DNA of 64,000 bases. Source: Burkholderiaceae bacterium. GTDB taxonomy: Bacteria > Pseudomonadota > Gammaproteobacteria > Burkholderiales > Burkholderiaceae_D. The position numbers and the translations under genes were made by a program. This document shows, in pieces, positions 47,587 through 58,493 of the stretch; position 1 is the stretch's first letter, and each line of letters opens with the position of its first letter. The notes beneath the pieces were generated by a model. It made no database searches. It was given only the letters and a program-made list of their open reading frames with translations, and was not told the DNA's origin. Where the stretch lies: the NCBI GenBank assembly GCA_019751755.1, contig JAIENA010000219.1, positions 1 to 64,000 of the forward strand. Reading direction: 5' to 3'.

Positions 47587-47731
47587 CGGATTCTTTCGTT
47601 GTGGTTATTAGGACAACTTCTCCCCTGCGTTGGATAAAACGCTGACAAAGTATAGGAATCGTCCGGCTAGCGAGGAAGGCCCATGCGACAGATGGTAAGA
47701 AAACGGCGCTGAAATGACGTTTTCACACGGT

Positions 47732-48502
47732 TTAAGAAGATTTCCCGCGCGCCCCGCCGATTTTTCGCCAGGCCGCGCGTGCATCGTCGAGCACCGGCAC
47801 GATCGCCAGGATCACCAGGATCAGCGCCAGCAAGATGGTGGCGCCATAGCCGATCCGCGCAAAACTGAGCGCGCCGGCCACCCCGCCAATAAAAAACGCC
47901 CCGGCCAGCGCCAGTAAAATGCGCAGCCGGGCGCGGTCCACCTGCACCCGCGGCAGGCCGGGCGCGGCATTCCAGTACGCCATCTTACCCAGCTCGATGC
48001 CGATATCGGTCATCAGCCCGGTGATGTGCGTGGTGCGGATTTCCGCATTCGACAATTTGGTGATGACGGCGTTTTGCAAGCCCATCGTAAAGCACAGCAG
48101 CATTACCGTGACGGGAATGAACAGCAGGTCGACTTGCGCCAGCCGCGCGCCCAGCACGCCAAAGCCCAGCAACAGCACCGCCTCCACCAGCAGTGGCAAG
48201 GCATAGGTGCTGTGCAGCTGGTGGCGGCGCGCATAATTGACCATGATGGCGGAACAGGCGGCGCCGGCCAGGAACGACAGCAGCGCGCCCAAGCCGTCCA
48301 GCACCAGGTCAACCGCGCCCATGGCCAGGTTGTCCGCCATGGACGACACGATGCCCGTCATGTGCGACGTATATTGGCGCACCGCCAGAAAACTGCCCGC
48401 ATTGGCCGCGCCGGCCACGAACGCCAGCGCAATGCCGAGGTGGCGGTTGCCGGCGGCGTCGCGCTGCACCCCCGTCAGACTACGGATATAGTGAATCGGC
48501 AT
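47732..48502 (-). CDS. YoaK family (DUF1275) membrane protein
   Basis: ALAFVAGAANAGSFLAVRQYTSHMTGIVSSMADNLAMG...MGLQNAVITKLSNAEIRTTHITGLMTDIGIELG. Confidence 0.92.
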   Translation of the reverse strand: MPIHYIRSLTGVQRDAAGNRHLGIALAFVAGAANAGSFLAVRQYTSHMTGIVSSMADNLAMGAVDLVLDGLGALLSFLAGAACSAIMVNYARRHQLHSTYALPLLVEAVLLLGFGVLGARLAQVDLLFIPVTVMLLCFTMGLQNAVITKLSNAEIRTTHITGLMTDIGIELGKMAYWNAAPGLPRVQVDRARLRILLALAGAFFIGGVAGALSFARIGYGATILLALILVILAIVPVLDDARAAWRKIGGARGKSS

Positions 48503-48568
48503 GGCGTTTCCTTCAGTGTCAGCACCAGACCATCATACTCCGGCGCTTACTGTCGGGAAACGTCGCCA

Positions 48569-49219
48569 TCACCGACGGCGTGCAGCGCCTTGGCGGCGGC
48601 GGAAGAAGGCCAGCAATCCCAGTCCGGCCGTCATCAGTCCCAACGTGCGTGGCTCGGGCAACTGGGTGTTGGGCGCCGACTGGGCGCCGGCATCGAACTT
48701 GATTTCATCGGTGAACATAAACGGGCCATTGGTCGACAACGTGACGCGCACCTTGTCGCTGAAAATATTCAAGCCGGTCACATCGAGAAAACCATGCGGC
48801 TGCGTATCGAGATACCAATTGTCATTGGCCGAGCTGGGCGGCACCACCAGGCTGCCCGCCACCACCCAGTTGCCGGCAACCCATTGTGAGACTGTGACGG
48901 ACGGCAATACCACATCGCTCAGACTATCCTGCGTGCTGCCCACATGGACGCCGCTGATACTGGTCAGGCCGGAAAATGTGAAGTCGATATTGACCAGCGC
49001 ATCGGTCCAGCCCACCCACGGCGCAGCGCTGTTCGGAAACCAGCCGTTGTAGCCCACCACCCCATCCGTCAGCTTGGTGTAGCCCGGGTCGTCATAGACA
49101 TACGTGCCCGAGTCGGTCCCCTGATCGAACGTATAGCTGGCAGGAATCGGGCCGGCGGACGCTGCGCCGGAGGCCAGCGCCAGCACCGACAAGGCAATGG
49201 CCGACAAGGTTGTACGCAT
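48569..49219 (-). CDS. PEP-CTERM sorting domain-containing secreted protein
   Basis: Signal peptide; C-terminus QLPEPRTLGLMTAGLGLLAFFRRRQGAARRR (PEP motif + TM + Arg cluster). Confidence 0.85.
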   Translation of the reverse strand: MRTTLSAIALSVLALASGAASAGPIPASYTFDQGTDSGTYVYDDPGYTKLTDGVVGYNGWFPNSAAPWVGWTDALVNIDFTFSGLTSISGVHVGSTQDSLSDVVLPSVTVSQWVAGNWVVAGSLVVPPSSANDNWYLDTQPHGFLDVTGLNIFSDKVRVTLSTNGPFMFTDEIKFDAGAQSAPNTQLPEPRTLGLMTAGLGLLAFFRRRQGAARRR

Positions 49220-49428
49220 GATGACTCTCCCGGGCTGGTTGGATGGGTCTGCAGGGCATCTGCAGCCCCATCACACCCCAAGCAACTTGCGTTCCATTAA
49301 GCTATAACCGCCAATACACTATTGATTTCTATAAGAAATCCTTATTTCCACAAAGCACGCATGCGGGCGGGCTGTAAATTTCTCCGACACCTACGGTGAC
49401 ATCGCAACGTCACCGTCAAGGTCGGCCA

Positions 49429-49857
49429 TTACTCCTTCATCTTCGCCAGCATCGGCGCCAGCCGCCTGCCCATTTCATCGCCCAGCGCCTGCAAGCCGGA
49501 CAGCGGGCGCACCATCACTTCGAACTCCACGATCTTGCCGTCCTCATCGAAACGGATCATATCGATCCCTTTCAAGGCCTTGCCCTGCACCGAGGCCGAG
49601 AATTCCAGCACCACCGACAAGCCGTCGGCGCTGGCCAATTCGCGGTGATAGGTAAAGTCCTCGAACACGTTGAGGACGGTGCCGAGGATCATGCTGGTGA
49701 CCTGCGGCCCCGGATACGGCGTATGCGCCATCGGCGAACGGAACACCACCGCTGGCGACAGCATGGCCGGCAACGGCGCCAGATCGCGCGCCGCCACCAT
49801 CGCATGCCATTGCGTCAATGCCGCCACCGCCGCGGCCTTCAATGGCAGTTCAGCCAT
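49429..49857 (-). CDS. SnoaL/NTF2-like family protein
   Basis: AALTQWHAMVAARDLAPLPAMLSPAVVFRSPMAHTPYPG...ALKGIDMIRFDEDGKIVEFEVMVRPLSGLQALGDEMG. Confidence 0.85.
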   Translation of the reverse strand: MAELPLKAAAVAALTQWHAMVAARDLAPLPAMLSPAVVFRSPMAHTPYPGPQVTSMILGTVLNVFEDFTYHRELASADGLSVVLEFSASVQGKALKGIDMIRFDEDGKIVEFEVMVRPLSGLQALGDEMGRRLAPMLAKMKE

Positions 49858-49869
49858 GGCCGCTCCCGC

Positions 49870-51915
<2,046 letters not shown>

Positions 51916-51925
51916 TCAGTGTAAA

Positions 51926-52010
51926 CTTATCAGTGTCAAGATTGCGCCAAAGTATCGTTTTACAGCGCTTGTGCGGCAAGTCTAGGATTCAATCTTATCA
52001 GTGTCAAGAT
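51926..52010. promoter_or_regulatory. Pair of 17-bp direct repeats (cttatcagtgtcaagat), candidate operator sites for the divergent TetR regulator
   Basis: Exact copies at 51926-51942 and 51994-52010; minus strand reads ATCTTGACACTGATAAG, containing a TTGACA -35-like hexamer toward fadH. Confidence 0.6.
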
Positions 52011-52047
52011 ATTTGATCGTGATAAGATCAGCGCCCAACAATCCCCT

Positions 52048-52208
52048 CGTGGGTCACTTGGCAACGGGAGTGGCAAATAAAAGCGATGGATTTTTGTGCC
52101 AGGCAAGGCGCAAACCGCAGCGATAGCGAGCTATCGCGAGGATTTGCAACGCCGCATGGCGCAAAAAGACACGCTTTTATGCCACGGTCTGTTGCCAAGT
52201 GACCCACG
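52048..52208. repeat. 161-bp imperfect palindrome / long hairpin element
   Basis: Arms start and end cgtgggtcacttggcaac / gttgccaagtgacccacg, continue with matched GTGGCA, TAAAAGCG, TTTTTG, GCAAA blocks, and meet at gcgatagcgagctatcgc. Confidence 0.85.
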
Positions 52209-52219
52209 TCACCTGCACC

Positions 52220-52828
52220 ATGGCCAAAACTGCACGAACCCGCGGCACTTACCACGTCGGCAACCTTGCTCCCCAGTTACTCTCGGCGGCGCGGGCGATG
52301 CTCGATGACGTGGGTTTGGCCAAGCTGTCGCTGCGGGCCGTGACGGAGCGGGTCGGCGTCAGTTCCACCGCCGCCTATCACCACTTCGCCAACCGGGCGG
52401 AGCTGGTGACGCATCTGGCGGTGCAAGGTTTTCATGAATTGGCGCAAGCGATGGCGGAGCGTGATCCGCAAGCGCCGGACGATGAGAAACTACGCCAGGC
52501 CACGCTGGCCTATGTGCGCTTTGCGCGCGCCAATCCCGCCTTGTACCAGCTGATGTTTGGCACGGAACTGGGCGGCAGCGCGGAAGTCGCCGAACTGAAA
52601 CAGGCGCGCGAAGCGTCGTTTGGCGAACTCAAGAAAATCATCGCGGAATTGCTGGGCAAGGACATGCAATCGGCCGAAGTGCGCACCGCGGCGCTGGCCG
52701 GCTGGTCCTATACGCACGGCCTGGCGTCGCTGGTGATCCACAACGTGCTGCCGGCGGACGACGAGCGCTATGTCGACCGCACCTTGCAAGGCTTTGACTA
52801 TCTGTTCAAGGCGCGCAGCGCCGGCTGA
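52220..52828 (+). CDS. TetR/AcrR family transcriptional regulator
   Basis: AARAMLDDVGLAKLSLRAVTERVGVSSTAAYHHFANRAELVTHLAVQGF; ATG at 52220 preferred over 52199, which lies inside the palindrome. Confidence 0.93.
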   Translation: MAKTARTRGTYHVGNLAPQLLSAARAMLDDVGLAKLSLRAVTERVGVSSTAAYHHFANRAELVTHLAVQGFHELAQAMAERDPQAPDDEKLRQATLAYVRFARANPALYQLMFGTELGGSAEVAELKQAREASFGELKKIIAELLGKDMQSAEVRTAALAGWSYTHGLASLVIHNVLPADDERYVDRTLQGFDYLFKARSAG

Positions 52829-52883
52829 ACGCGGCGCAAGTCACGCCCCAAGACGGCGCACACCAGCGGGCAAGCCCCAATGG

Positions 52884-52990
52884 GCACAAGCAATTTGTGC
52901 GCACGCAATTTGGCGCACGCAATTTAGCATGCGCAACCAGACACACTCAATCAGGCATGCTCAATTTGGCATGCTCAATTTCGCCCACTC
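52884..52990. repeat. Degenerate tandem repeat, about 15-bp unit (g-c-a-t/c-g-c-t/a-c-a/t-c-aattt-g)
   Basis: gcacaagcaatttg / tgcgcacgcaatttg / gcgcacgcaattta / gcatgctcaatttg / gcatgctcaatttcg. Confidence 0.6.
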
Positions 52991-53001
52991 TGTGGCCCCC
53001 C

Positions 53002-54120
53002 TCAAGTCGGCACCGCGTAACGCGGCAAGCTGACCGTCACCACGCAGCCTTTGCACGGCCGGTCGCGCACCGTCAGGATGCCCTGATGGGCGGCGACAAA
53101 GCGCCGTGCGACCGGCATCCCCAGCATGTTGCGATGCTCGCCGTGCACCGCCGACAGCATAGCGTTGACGCCACCGGAGCCCAGTCCGCCGCAATGATCG
53201 GCAATTTCAAGCAGGATGCGGTCGGCAGCCACCCGCGCCGACAACACCACAGCGGTGTTGGGCAAGGTGGTGGCAAACGCGTTTTGCAGCAGGCCGATCA
53301 GCGCCGCGTACAGCAAGTCCCGATTGCCCTTGAGCGCCAGCGTGGGTTCGACCGTCAGCACCGTCAGCGTGCATCCCATCGCTTGCGCCACCGGTTCCGC
53401 CGTGGCGCGCACTTCGTCGATAAATGGCGCCAGCGGGAACACATCGAGCACATCGGAATTCGGTTGCGCCGGGCGACGATCGGGCGCCACATTGTCGATC
53501 AGGTGGCTGATGGCCAACAGGCTGCGTTCGAGGATGGCGCCGGTGGCGCCGCTGGCGCTCAAGCCGCCGCTCTTGGCGGCGGCAAACGCCAGGCTGGCCG
53601 TTCCCAGCAGGTTACGTAATTCTTCCAGGAATACGGCCATGCGGTCACTGGCGTCGCTGGCGTGCTGGTCGGCCTCCAGGAAGTCACGCTGGTAGCTGAA
53701 TTCCGTCACAGCGTGGGCGATGGCATAGTCCAGAAAGCGGTTCAGGATGCGGAATTCGCGCGCCAGAATCAGGGTTCCCGACTCGACCGCCAGGTCAGAG
53801 ACCGACTGGCAAATGTCACCGTAATTGTGGACCACATCGGTCACCGCATACCCCTGGTGCAGCATTTCCTTGCCGTGCAGTGCCGCCGCCATGCCAACTC
53901 CTGGTGGGAAGTGATCCAGTTCAGACTCCGGCACCGGTTCCGGCGCAGCTTCCGCCGCAGGCGCCAAGGCCAGTTCGGCTTCCAACGCGTGGATCAATTG
54001 GTCGATGCACAACGGTATCCAGTTCTGCAAGCAGGCGCCGTTCGGCACGCGCAGCGCCAGCTTGGCCCTGCAGCGCTGTATCAATTCGTCACGATGCGTG
54101 GCTAGAAATTCGTGCAGCAT
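53002..54120 (-). CDS. Sensor histidine kinase-like protein with substituted H-box
   Basis: RMAVFLEELRNLLGTASLAFAAAKSGGLSASGATGAILERSLLAISHLID; ATPase region NRDLLYAALIGLLQNAFAT...ILLEIADHCGGLG...LGMPVARRFVAAHQGILTVRD. Confidence 0.85.
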   Translation of the reverse strand: MLHEFLATHRDELIQRCRAKLALRVPNGACLQNWIPLCIDQLIHALEAELALAPAAEAAPEPVPESELDHFPPGVGMAAALHGKEMLHQGYAVTDVVHNYGDICQSVSDLAVESGTLILAREFRILNRFLDYAIAHAVTEFSYQRDFLEADQHASDASDRMAVFLEELRNLLGTASLAFAAAKSGGLSASGATGAILERSLLAISHLIDNVAPDRRPAQPNSDVLDVFPLAPFIDEVRATAEPVAQAMGCTLTVLTVEPTLALKGNRDLLYAALIGLLQNAFATTLPNTAVVLSARVAADRILLEIADHCGGLGSGGVNAMLSAVHGEHRNMLGMPVARRFVAAHQGILTVRDRPCKGCVVTVSLPRYAVPT

Positions 54121-54248
54121 GGCGCGCCCCTTTCCGCAGTGCGGTCCCGTTACCTTTCACAATACACGCGCGCAAGCGTTTACACGAGTTCAACAATGAC
54201 ATTTTTTTAATTATCCGAGACAAGCGCATTTCATGCTAATCTGTAATT

Positions 54249-54266
54249 TTGGTATTGTATTGGTAT
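54249..54266 (+). promoter_or_regulatory. Candidate operator: TTGGTATT direct repeat (copy 2)
   Basis: TTGGTATTGTATTGGTAT, 20 bp before the ATG at 54286; compare 38903-38920 (-). Confidence 0.45.
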
Positions 54267-54285
54267 ATCAATAAAGGGGACTGGT

Positions 54286-55506
54286 ATGAGAATTGGTTTT
54301 ATCCAACACTGCGCCGCCGCGCTGCTGGGGTGCGCGTTGCTGGCGCCGGCCACCGCCACGGAACTGGCCGGCGTCCGCCAGTGGCCGCTGGCCGGCATCG
54401 TGCCCGGCCACAGTGACGACCGCGACTTGCTGCCCTTTGCGCAAGCCATCGGCCAGGCCCGCGTGGTGGCGCTGGGCGAACAGACTCACGGCGGCGCCGA
54501 AGAGTTCCTGCTGAAAACCCGCCTGGTGAAATACCTGCACGAAAAGATGGGCTTCGATGTACTGTTGCTGGAAAGCGGCTTTTATGACATGGGCCGCCTG
54601 GCCGTCCGCATGGAGCAGGGCGAAAAACTAGATGACATGGCGCCCGGCAGCGTGTTCTATATGTACGCGAAAAGCGCCGAAGGCCGCACACTGTTGCAAT
54701 ACCTGGACCAGCAGCGCGCGCTGGGTAAACCGATGGCCTTCGCCGGCATCGACAGCCAGCACAGCGGTGCGCTCAGCATCAGTGACTTGCTGCCGGGCCT
54801 GCAGGCATTCCTGGCCAGCCAGGCGCCGGCGCTGGCCAGTGGTTCCGGCTGGGACGCGTATCAACAGGCGGTGCAACCGCTGTTCACCATGCAGCGCGCC
54901 GCACCGGCCGCGGCGGTGCGCGCGGCCTTCGAACGCCATGCCGCCGCCATCGATGGCGCGCTGTGCGCCAGCCAGGACGCCACCGTGGGTGGCGCCGGCT
55001 GGTGGTGCCGCGTCAACCGCAGTGTCCAGGCCCAGGCCACCACCTACTGGAGCGATGGCGCCAATTACCAGCGCGACAATGCGATGGGCGACAACGCGGT
55101 GTGGCTGGCCGATACCCTGTTCAAAGGCAAGAAAGTCATCGTCTGGGCGCACACCATCCACGTCGCGAAAGGTTTCCAGCGCGCACCGGACCAGTTGCAG
55201 GCCGGCGAAGTCATGGCGCGTCACTGGGGCGCCGATTACAAGGTGGCCCAGTTCACGGCGGCCGATGGCGAAGTGGTGGAATTTGCCAGCATGCAGCCGT
55301 TCAAGGTGCCCAAACCGGCGCCGGGCAGCCTGGAAGCGCGCCTGGTCGACAGCGGCCAGCCCCTGCTGGGCCTGGCCGCGTCGGCACCGGTCGCGCTGCC
55401 GCAGTCGAGCTTTGATTATGCGGAACCGATGACGGGACGCCTCGGCAAAAACTGGGATGTGCTGTTCTATGTGCGCACCATGACACCGGTGCGGATGACA
55501 CGCTGA
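54286..55506 (+). CDS. Erythromycin esterase family protein, exported
   Basis: Signal peptide; ARVVALGEQTHGGAEEFLLKTRLVKYLHEKMGFDVLLLESGFYD...MAFAGIDSQHSG...RDNAMGDNAVWLADTLFKGKKVIVWAHTIHVAKG. Confidence 0.9.
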   Translation: MRIGFIQHCAAALLGCALLAPATATELAGVRQWPLAGIVPGHSDDRDLLPFAQAIGQARVVALGEQTHGGAEEFLLKTRLVKYLHEKMGFDVLLLESGFYDMGRLAVRMEQGEKLDDMAPGSVFYMYAKSAEGRTLLQYLDQQRALGKPMAFAGIDSQHSGALSISDLLPGLQAFLASQAPALASGSGWDAYQQAVQPLFTMQRAAPAAAVRAAFERHAAAIDGALCASQDATVGGAGWWCRVNRSVQAQATTYWSDGANYQRDNAMGDNAVWLADTLFKGKKVIVWAHTIHVAKGFQRAPDQLQAGEVMARHWGADYKVAQFTAADGEVVEFASMQPFKVPKPAPGSLEARLVDSGQPLLGLAASAPVALPQSSFDYAEPMTGRLGKNWDVLFYVRTMTPVRMTR

Positions 55507-55672
55507 GCCAGCTGGGCCAGCCCTGGACTTCGCCGCTGCACGCCGCCACGCGCTGCGGCGTCCCCTTACCACACTGGCGCGACATCCGGCCGGGAATGAC
55601 TTGCCCAGTTACAAGCTGGTCAATACAATCTAGCAAGTAAATCCTTTCTGTGACCGGCCTCGGCCCAGCCTT

Positions 55673-57064
55673 ATGAAAGCAGCAAACTTTCCCGTCGGCC
55701 TGATCGCCACCGCCCTCGCCTATTACGCGCTGGCGCGCTTCGGCATGGCGATTTTTTCGCTGACGCCCTCCAACATCACCTTGCTATGGCTGCCGTCCGG
55801 GATAGCGCTGGCGATGTGCCTGGAATGGGGTTACCGCGCCGTGCCGTATATCGTGCTGGCCAGCCTGGCGGCGAATTTCGACGGCATGGCGGCGGCCAGT
55901 TCGCCGTCCCACCTGGCGCACACCCTGGTGGCGGCCCTGACCGATGGCATGGCGGGTGCGCTGGCGATGCGCCTGTATCACCGCATCTTGCCCGGCGGCC
56001 TGACGCGCGCGGCCGACTTGCTGTCGTTTAGCTTGTATGTGTGCCTGGCGCCGACCGTGGTGTCGAGCTTGATCCTGGCGGCCAACCTGGCGTCCGGCGG
56101 CTATATCGGCTGGCACGAGGCCGGTGCGCTGGCGCGCGTGCTGGTGCTGGCCGACAGTCTGGGCTTGCTGCTGGTCTATCCGGCCTACCAGGCCTGGCGC
56201 CAGCGCAACGCGGCGCCGCCACTGCGCGCGCAACCGCTGCTGGCGGCCGGAGCGGCGGTGCTGGCGCTGCTGCTGGCGGGCCAGTTCGGCCTGCCCGGCA
56301 TGGAATACTTCATCATTCCCGTGCTACTGGTGTTGTCCTTCCACACCAACCTGCTGGGCCTGACCGCCGTCAGCGCCCTGACCATCGTCGTGGTCATGGC
56401 CGCCGCCGCGCACCATGCCGGCCCGTTTGCCGCCACCGGGGCCGACGCGGCATTCCGGATCGCGGCGTTTGCTTTTTCCAGCGCCCTGACCATCCTGGGC
56501 GCCGCACTGCAGCATGGCCAACTGGAGCATTCCGAACGGACCCGCCAGCAGTGGCAAGACGCGGCGGAACATGATGCGCTGACGGGCCTGCCCAACCGGC
56601 GCCTGTTGATGCCCAAGGTGCAAATGGAACACCAGCGCTCACTGCGCAGCGGCAAACCGTATGCCATCGCCATGCTCGATCTGGACCATTTCAAGGCCGT
56701 CAATGATAGTCATGGCCATGCCGCCGGCGACCTGGTGCTCGCTGCCGTCGCCAGCGTGCTGCGGGAAAATTGCCGCATGATCGACACCCCGGCCCGCGTC
56801 GGCGGCGAAGAATTTGCGGTTCTGCTGCCCGAATGCAGCGCCGCCCAGGCGCGCCCGTTCCTCGAGCGCGTGCGCGGCAAGCTGGCGGTGCTGGACATCC
56901 CTATTGCCGGCCAGCCGGTGCGCGTCACCGTCAGCATCGGCATCGCCTCGTACGACGGCCCGAACGACACCGCCGACGCCGTAGCGGCGCGCGCCGACCG
57001 GGCGCTGTACCAGGCCAAACAGGCGGGCCGCAATTGCAGCATCGTCGACGCCGCCGCCGCGTAG
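55673..57064 (+). CDS. MASE1-type membrane sensor diguanylate cyclase (GGDEF)
   Basis: Multi-TM N-terminus (ALARFGMAIFSLTPSNITLLWLPSGIALAMCLEWGYRAVPYIVLASLAANF, MASE1-like); HDALTGLPNRRLLMPKV...RVGGEEFAVLLPE. Confidence 0.92.
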   Translation: MKAANFPVGLIATALAYYALARFGMAIFSLTPSNITLLWLPSGIALAMCLEWGYRAVPYIVLASLAANFDGMAAASSPSHLAHTLVAALTDGMAGALAMRLYHRILPGGLTRAADLLSFSLYVCLAPTVVSSLILAANLASGGYIGWHEAGALARVLVLADSLGLLLVYPAYQAWRQRNAAPPLRAQPLLAAGAAVLALLLAGQFGLPGMEYFIIPVLLVLSFHTNLLGLTAVSALTIVVVMAAAAHHAGPFAATGADAAFRIAAFAFSSALTILGAALQHGQLEHSERTRQQWQDAAEHDALTGLPNRRLLMPKVQMEHQRSLRSGKPYAIAMLDLDHFKAVNDSHGHAAGDLVLAAVASVLRENCRMIDTPARVGGEEFAVLLPECSAAQARPFLERVRGKLAVLDIPIAGQPVRVTVSIGIASYDGPNDTADAVAARADRALYQAKQAGRNCSIVDAAAA

Positions 57065-57244
57065 CGGCACGCCCAACAACAGGACAGCCAGCGGCGACAG
57101 AAGCACGGGGCCGGGCGCATTTTACCAAACAATATAAATCGTTTATTCGATTATTCCATGCTGCAGCGCGGTATCGACATTGATTGACCGTTGCAAGTCA
57201 CACTGCGATACTTTCTTATCAGATAGGGCTGATGGCATAAAGAA

Positions 57245-58489
57245 ATGACAGACATTCATGCATCGCTCACCGGCGGCGCGCGCAAGTTTTCGCTCAACTG
57301 GGGCTACCTCAATGCCATCGCCAGCGGCGTGTCGGCGATTGACCTGGAGGGCCTGGCGCTGCGCAACCTGCACGACGCGCGCCAGTTCGTGCTGGAATAT
57401 GGCTTCGACCTGGATCAGCCGGCCGCGCCCGGCGTGATCGCCCGCGCGCACCGCGAAGCGGTGGCCTTCATCAGCAACACGTTCCTGGAACCGTGGCAGC
57501 AAGGCTTGATCCCGGATGCGGTGCGCCACCCGCCAGACCCGCTGCAATTGCTGGTCTATGCGTCGCGCCGTGGCATGCAGTCCGATACCTTGCGCATGTG
57601 GTCGTGCGCCGTGCTGAAAGTCATGCACGGCATCTTTTACATTGATAACAACCTGAAGCTGCGGCATTTCAATACCATTCGCGAGCAAGTGTTTGCCACG
57701 CTCGACGAACTGATCCACTGCGCCGACGGCCACTATTTCCTGCGCCATGACGGCGCCTGCCTGCCGCTGCTGCATTTCGACCGCAAAAACAATAAGGGCC
57801 GCAACAGCATCCTGCTGAAACTGCTGCAAAAAGCCGCCTACCTGGCCGCCGACGTGTACGACCACCTGGGCGTGCGCATGATTTTCAATACCCGCTTCGA
57901 ATGTCTGCTGGCGCTGCAGACGCTACAACATGCCCACCTGCTGTCGGTGACCAATGTCGACAGCCAGCGCACCCGCAACACCTTGCTCGATATGGATGCG
58001 GCCAAGGCGGTCTTCACCAAGTACCGCGCCCAACTGGAACGCTGCGAGCACTATCCGGCCGAATTGCTGCAGCAGATGGACCTGGAACTGGCCGCGCAGG
58101 CCAAGGCGCAGACCCGCAGCGACAACCCGCACAGCGGCGAAGGCTTCTCCAGCATCCAGGTCACTGTGCGAAAAATGATACACCTGCATGCCGATGACGT
58201 GGGCGGCGCCAGCCTGCCGGCCTACGCCGCCCAGGAAGGGGTCGAAGCGCCGGCCGAACCGGATTATGATGTGGGCTTCTTCTTCGAATACGAGATCCAG
58301 CTGATGGACAAGGCCAGTTACGAGCGCAGCCTGAGCGGTCCCGCCAGTCACGAAGCGTACAAGCGGCGCCAGGTCGAGACCGCGCGCATCCGCATCTTCG
58401 GCCGCGAATTGCTGCGCTGGATCGCCAGCCAACCGAAGCCCGACAGCGCTGCCACGGCGCTGCCGGCGGTCGCCGCCCCCGTACTCTAG
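57245..58489 (+). CDS. Conserved hypothetical protein; possible TIGR04552-like / RelA-SpoT-fold nucleotidyltransferase
   Basis: 414 aa; central KNNKGRNSILLKLLQKAAYLAADVYDHLGVRMIFNTRFECLLALQTLQHAHLLSVTNVDSQRTRNTLLDMDAAK resembles the RelA/SpoT D-x-x-G-x-R core; assignment tentative. Confidence 0.55.
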   Translation: MTDIHASLTGGARKFSLNWGYLNAIASGVSAIDLEGLALRNLHDARQFVLEYGFDLDQPAAPGVIARAHREAVAFISNTFLEPWQQGLIPDAVRHPPDPLQLLVYASRRGMQSDTLRMWSCAVLKVMHGIFYIDNNLKLRHFNTIREQVFATLDELIHCADGHYFLRHDGACLPLLHFDRKNNKGRNSILLKLLQKAAYLAADVYDHLGVRMIFNTRFECLLALQTLQHAHLLSVTNVDSQRTRNTLLDMDAAKAVFTKYRAQLERCEHYPAELLQQMDLELAAQAKAQTRSDNPHSGEGFSSIQVTVRKMIHLHADDVGGASLPAYAAQEGVEAPAEPDYDVGFFFEYEIQLMDKASYERSLSGPASHEAYKRRQVETARIRIFGRELLRWIASQPKPDSAATALPAVAAPVL

Positions 58490-58493
58490 CGCC

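Noticed and set aside
52048-52208. Palindrome as a plain transcription terminator
   Set aside because: Too long, imperfect, no U-tract, and located just before a start codon
52770-53033. 87-aa ORF with HAQFGMLNFAHS-like repeats
   Set aside because: Translation of the intergenic tandem repeat, overlapping the 3' end of the TetR gene; no evidence of coding
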